A DNA stretch of 64,000 nucleotides from Cloeon dipterum (lineage: Eukaryota > Arthropoda > Insecta > Ephemeroptera > Baetidae), in assembly GCF_949628265.1 (NCBI RefSeq), contig NC_088786.1, positions 11,036,001 through 11,100,000 of the forward strand. Direction: 5' to 3'. The notes under the pieces are model-generated. The model was not told where the DNA came from, ran no database searches, and was given only the letters and a program-made list of their open reading frames with translations. Positions 63,149 to 64,000 of the stretch are shown here, piece after piece; position 1 is the first letter of the stretch, and every line of letters begins with the position of its first letter. Made by a program: the position numbers and the translations under genes.

Positions 63149-64000
<852 letters not shown>

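Overview
This window is animal nuclear DNA, most likely from an insect. It has spliced genes with mostly short introns (50-600 nt) plus a few very long ones, AT-rich non-coding DNA, and products typical of arthropods: a ZP-domain apical protein, synapsin with an insect-type NYLKRRFSSGDL head, MOF, and replication-independent histone H3.3. I cannot name the species. The synapsin C domain is closer to the vertebrate form ([12 protein letters not shown]) than the fly form is, which argues against a higher dipteran.

Layout: (1) 232-12148 (+), the 3' part of an EVA-1/EVA1C-like lectin receptor gene with very long introns. (2) 14959-15222 (+), a two-exon gene for a 67-residue cysteine-rich protein, found by matching splice phases by eye. 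(3) 15722-21506 (-), a 336-residue WD40 protein. (4) 22488-29172 (+), a 25-exon, 1494-residue protein with a WD-like propeller, an alpha-solenoid, seven RCC1-like repeats and a C-terminal RING-like motif. (5) 29728-46371 (-), a ZP-domain transmembrane protein whose signal-peptide exon lies 14 kb upstream of the next exon. (6) about 49750-53242 (+), synapsin, apparently without an in-frame AUG start. (7) 56964-59004 (+), MOF/KAT8. (8) 59136-62079 (-), FERRY3/C12orf4, the Rab5-effector FERRY complex subunit. (9) 63149-63760 (-), histone H3.3 with introns.

Genes 3 and 4 are divergent from a 1-kb region. Genes 2/3, 4/5 and 7/8 are convergent, and genes 7 and 8 have stop codons only 131 nt apart. 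Exon boundaries were set by consensus splice sites and checked by reading-frame phase. All nine genes close in frame, giving 336, 1494, 412, 453, 525 and 136 residues for genes 3, 4, 5, 7, 8 and 9.

Besides genes there is a dispersed repeat family with four copies (10.6, 14.05, 47.1 and 60.6 kb). Its copies keep a series of short hairpins while the stem sequences change, as expected of a structured-RNA-derived element. The long introns and intergenic stretches otherwise hold microsatellites and AT-rich DNA in which I see no genes.
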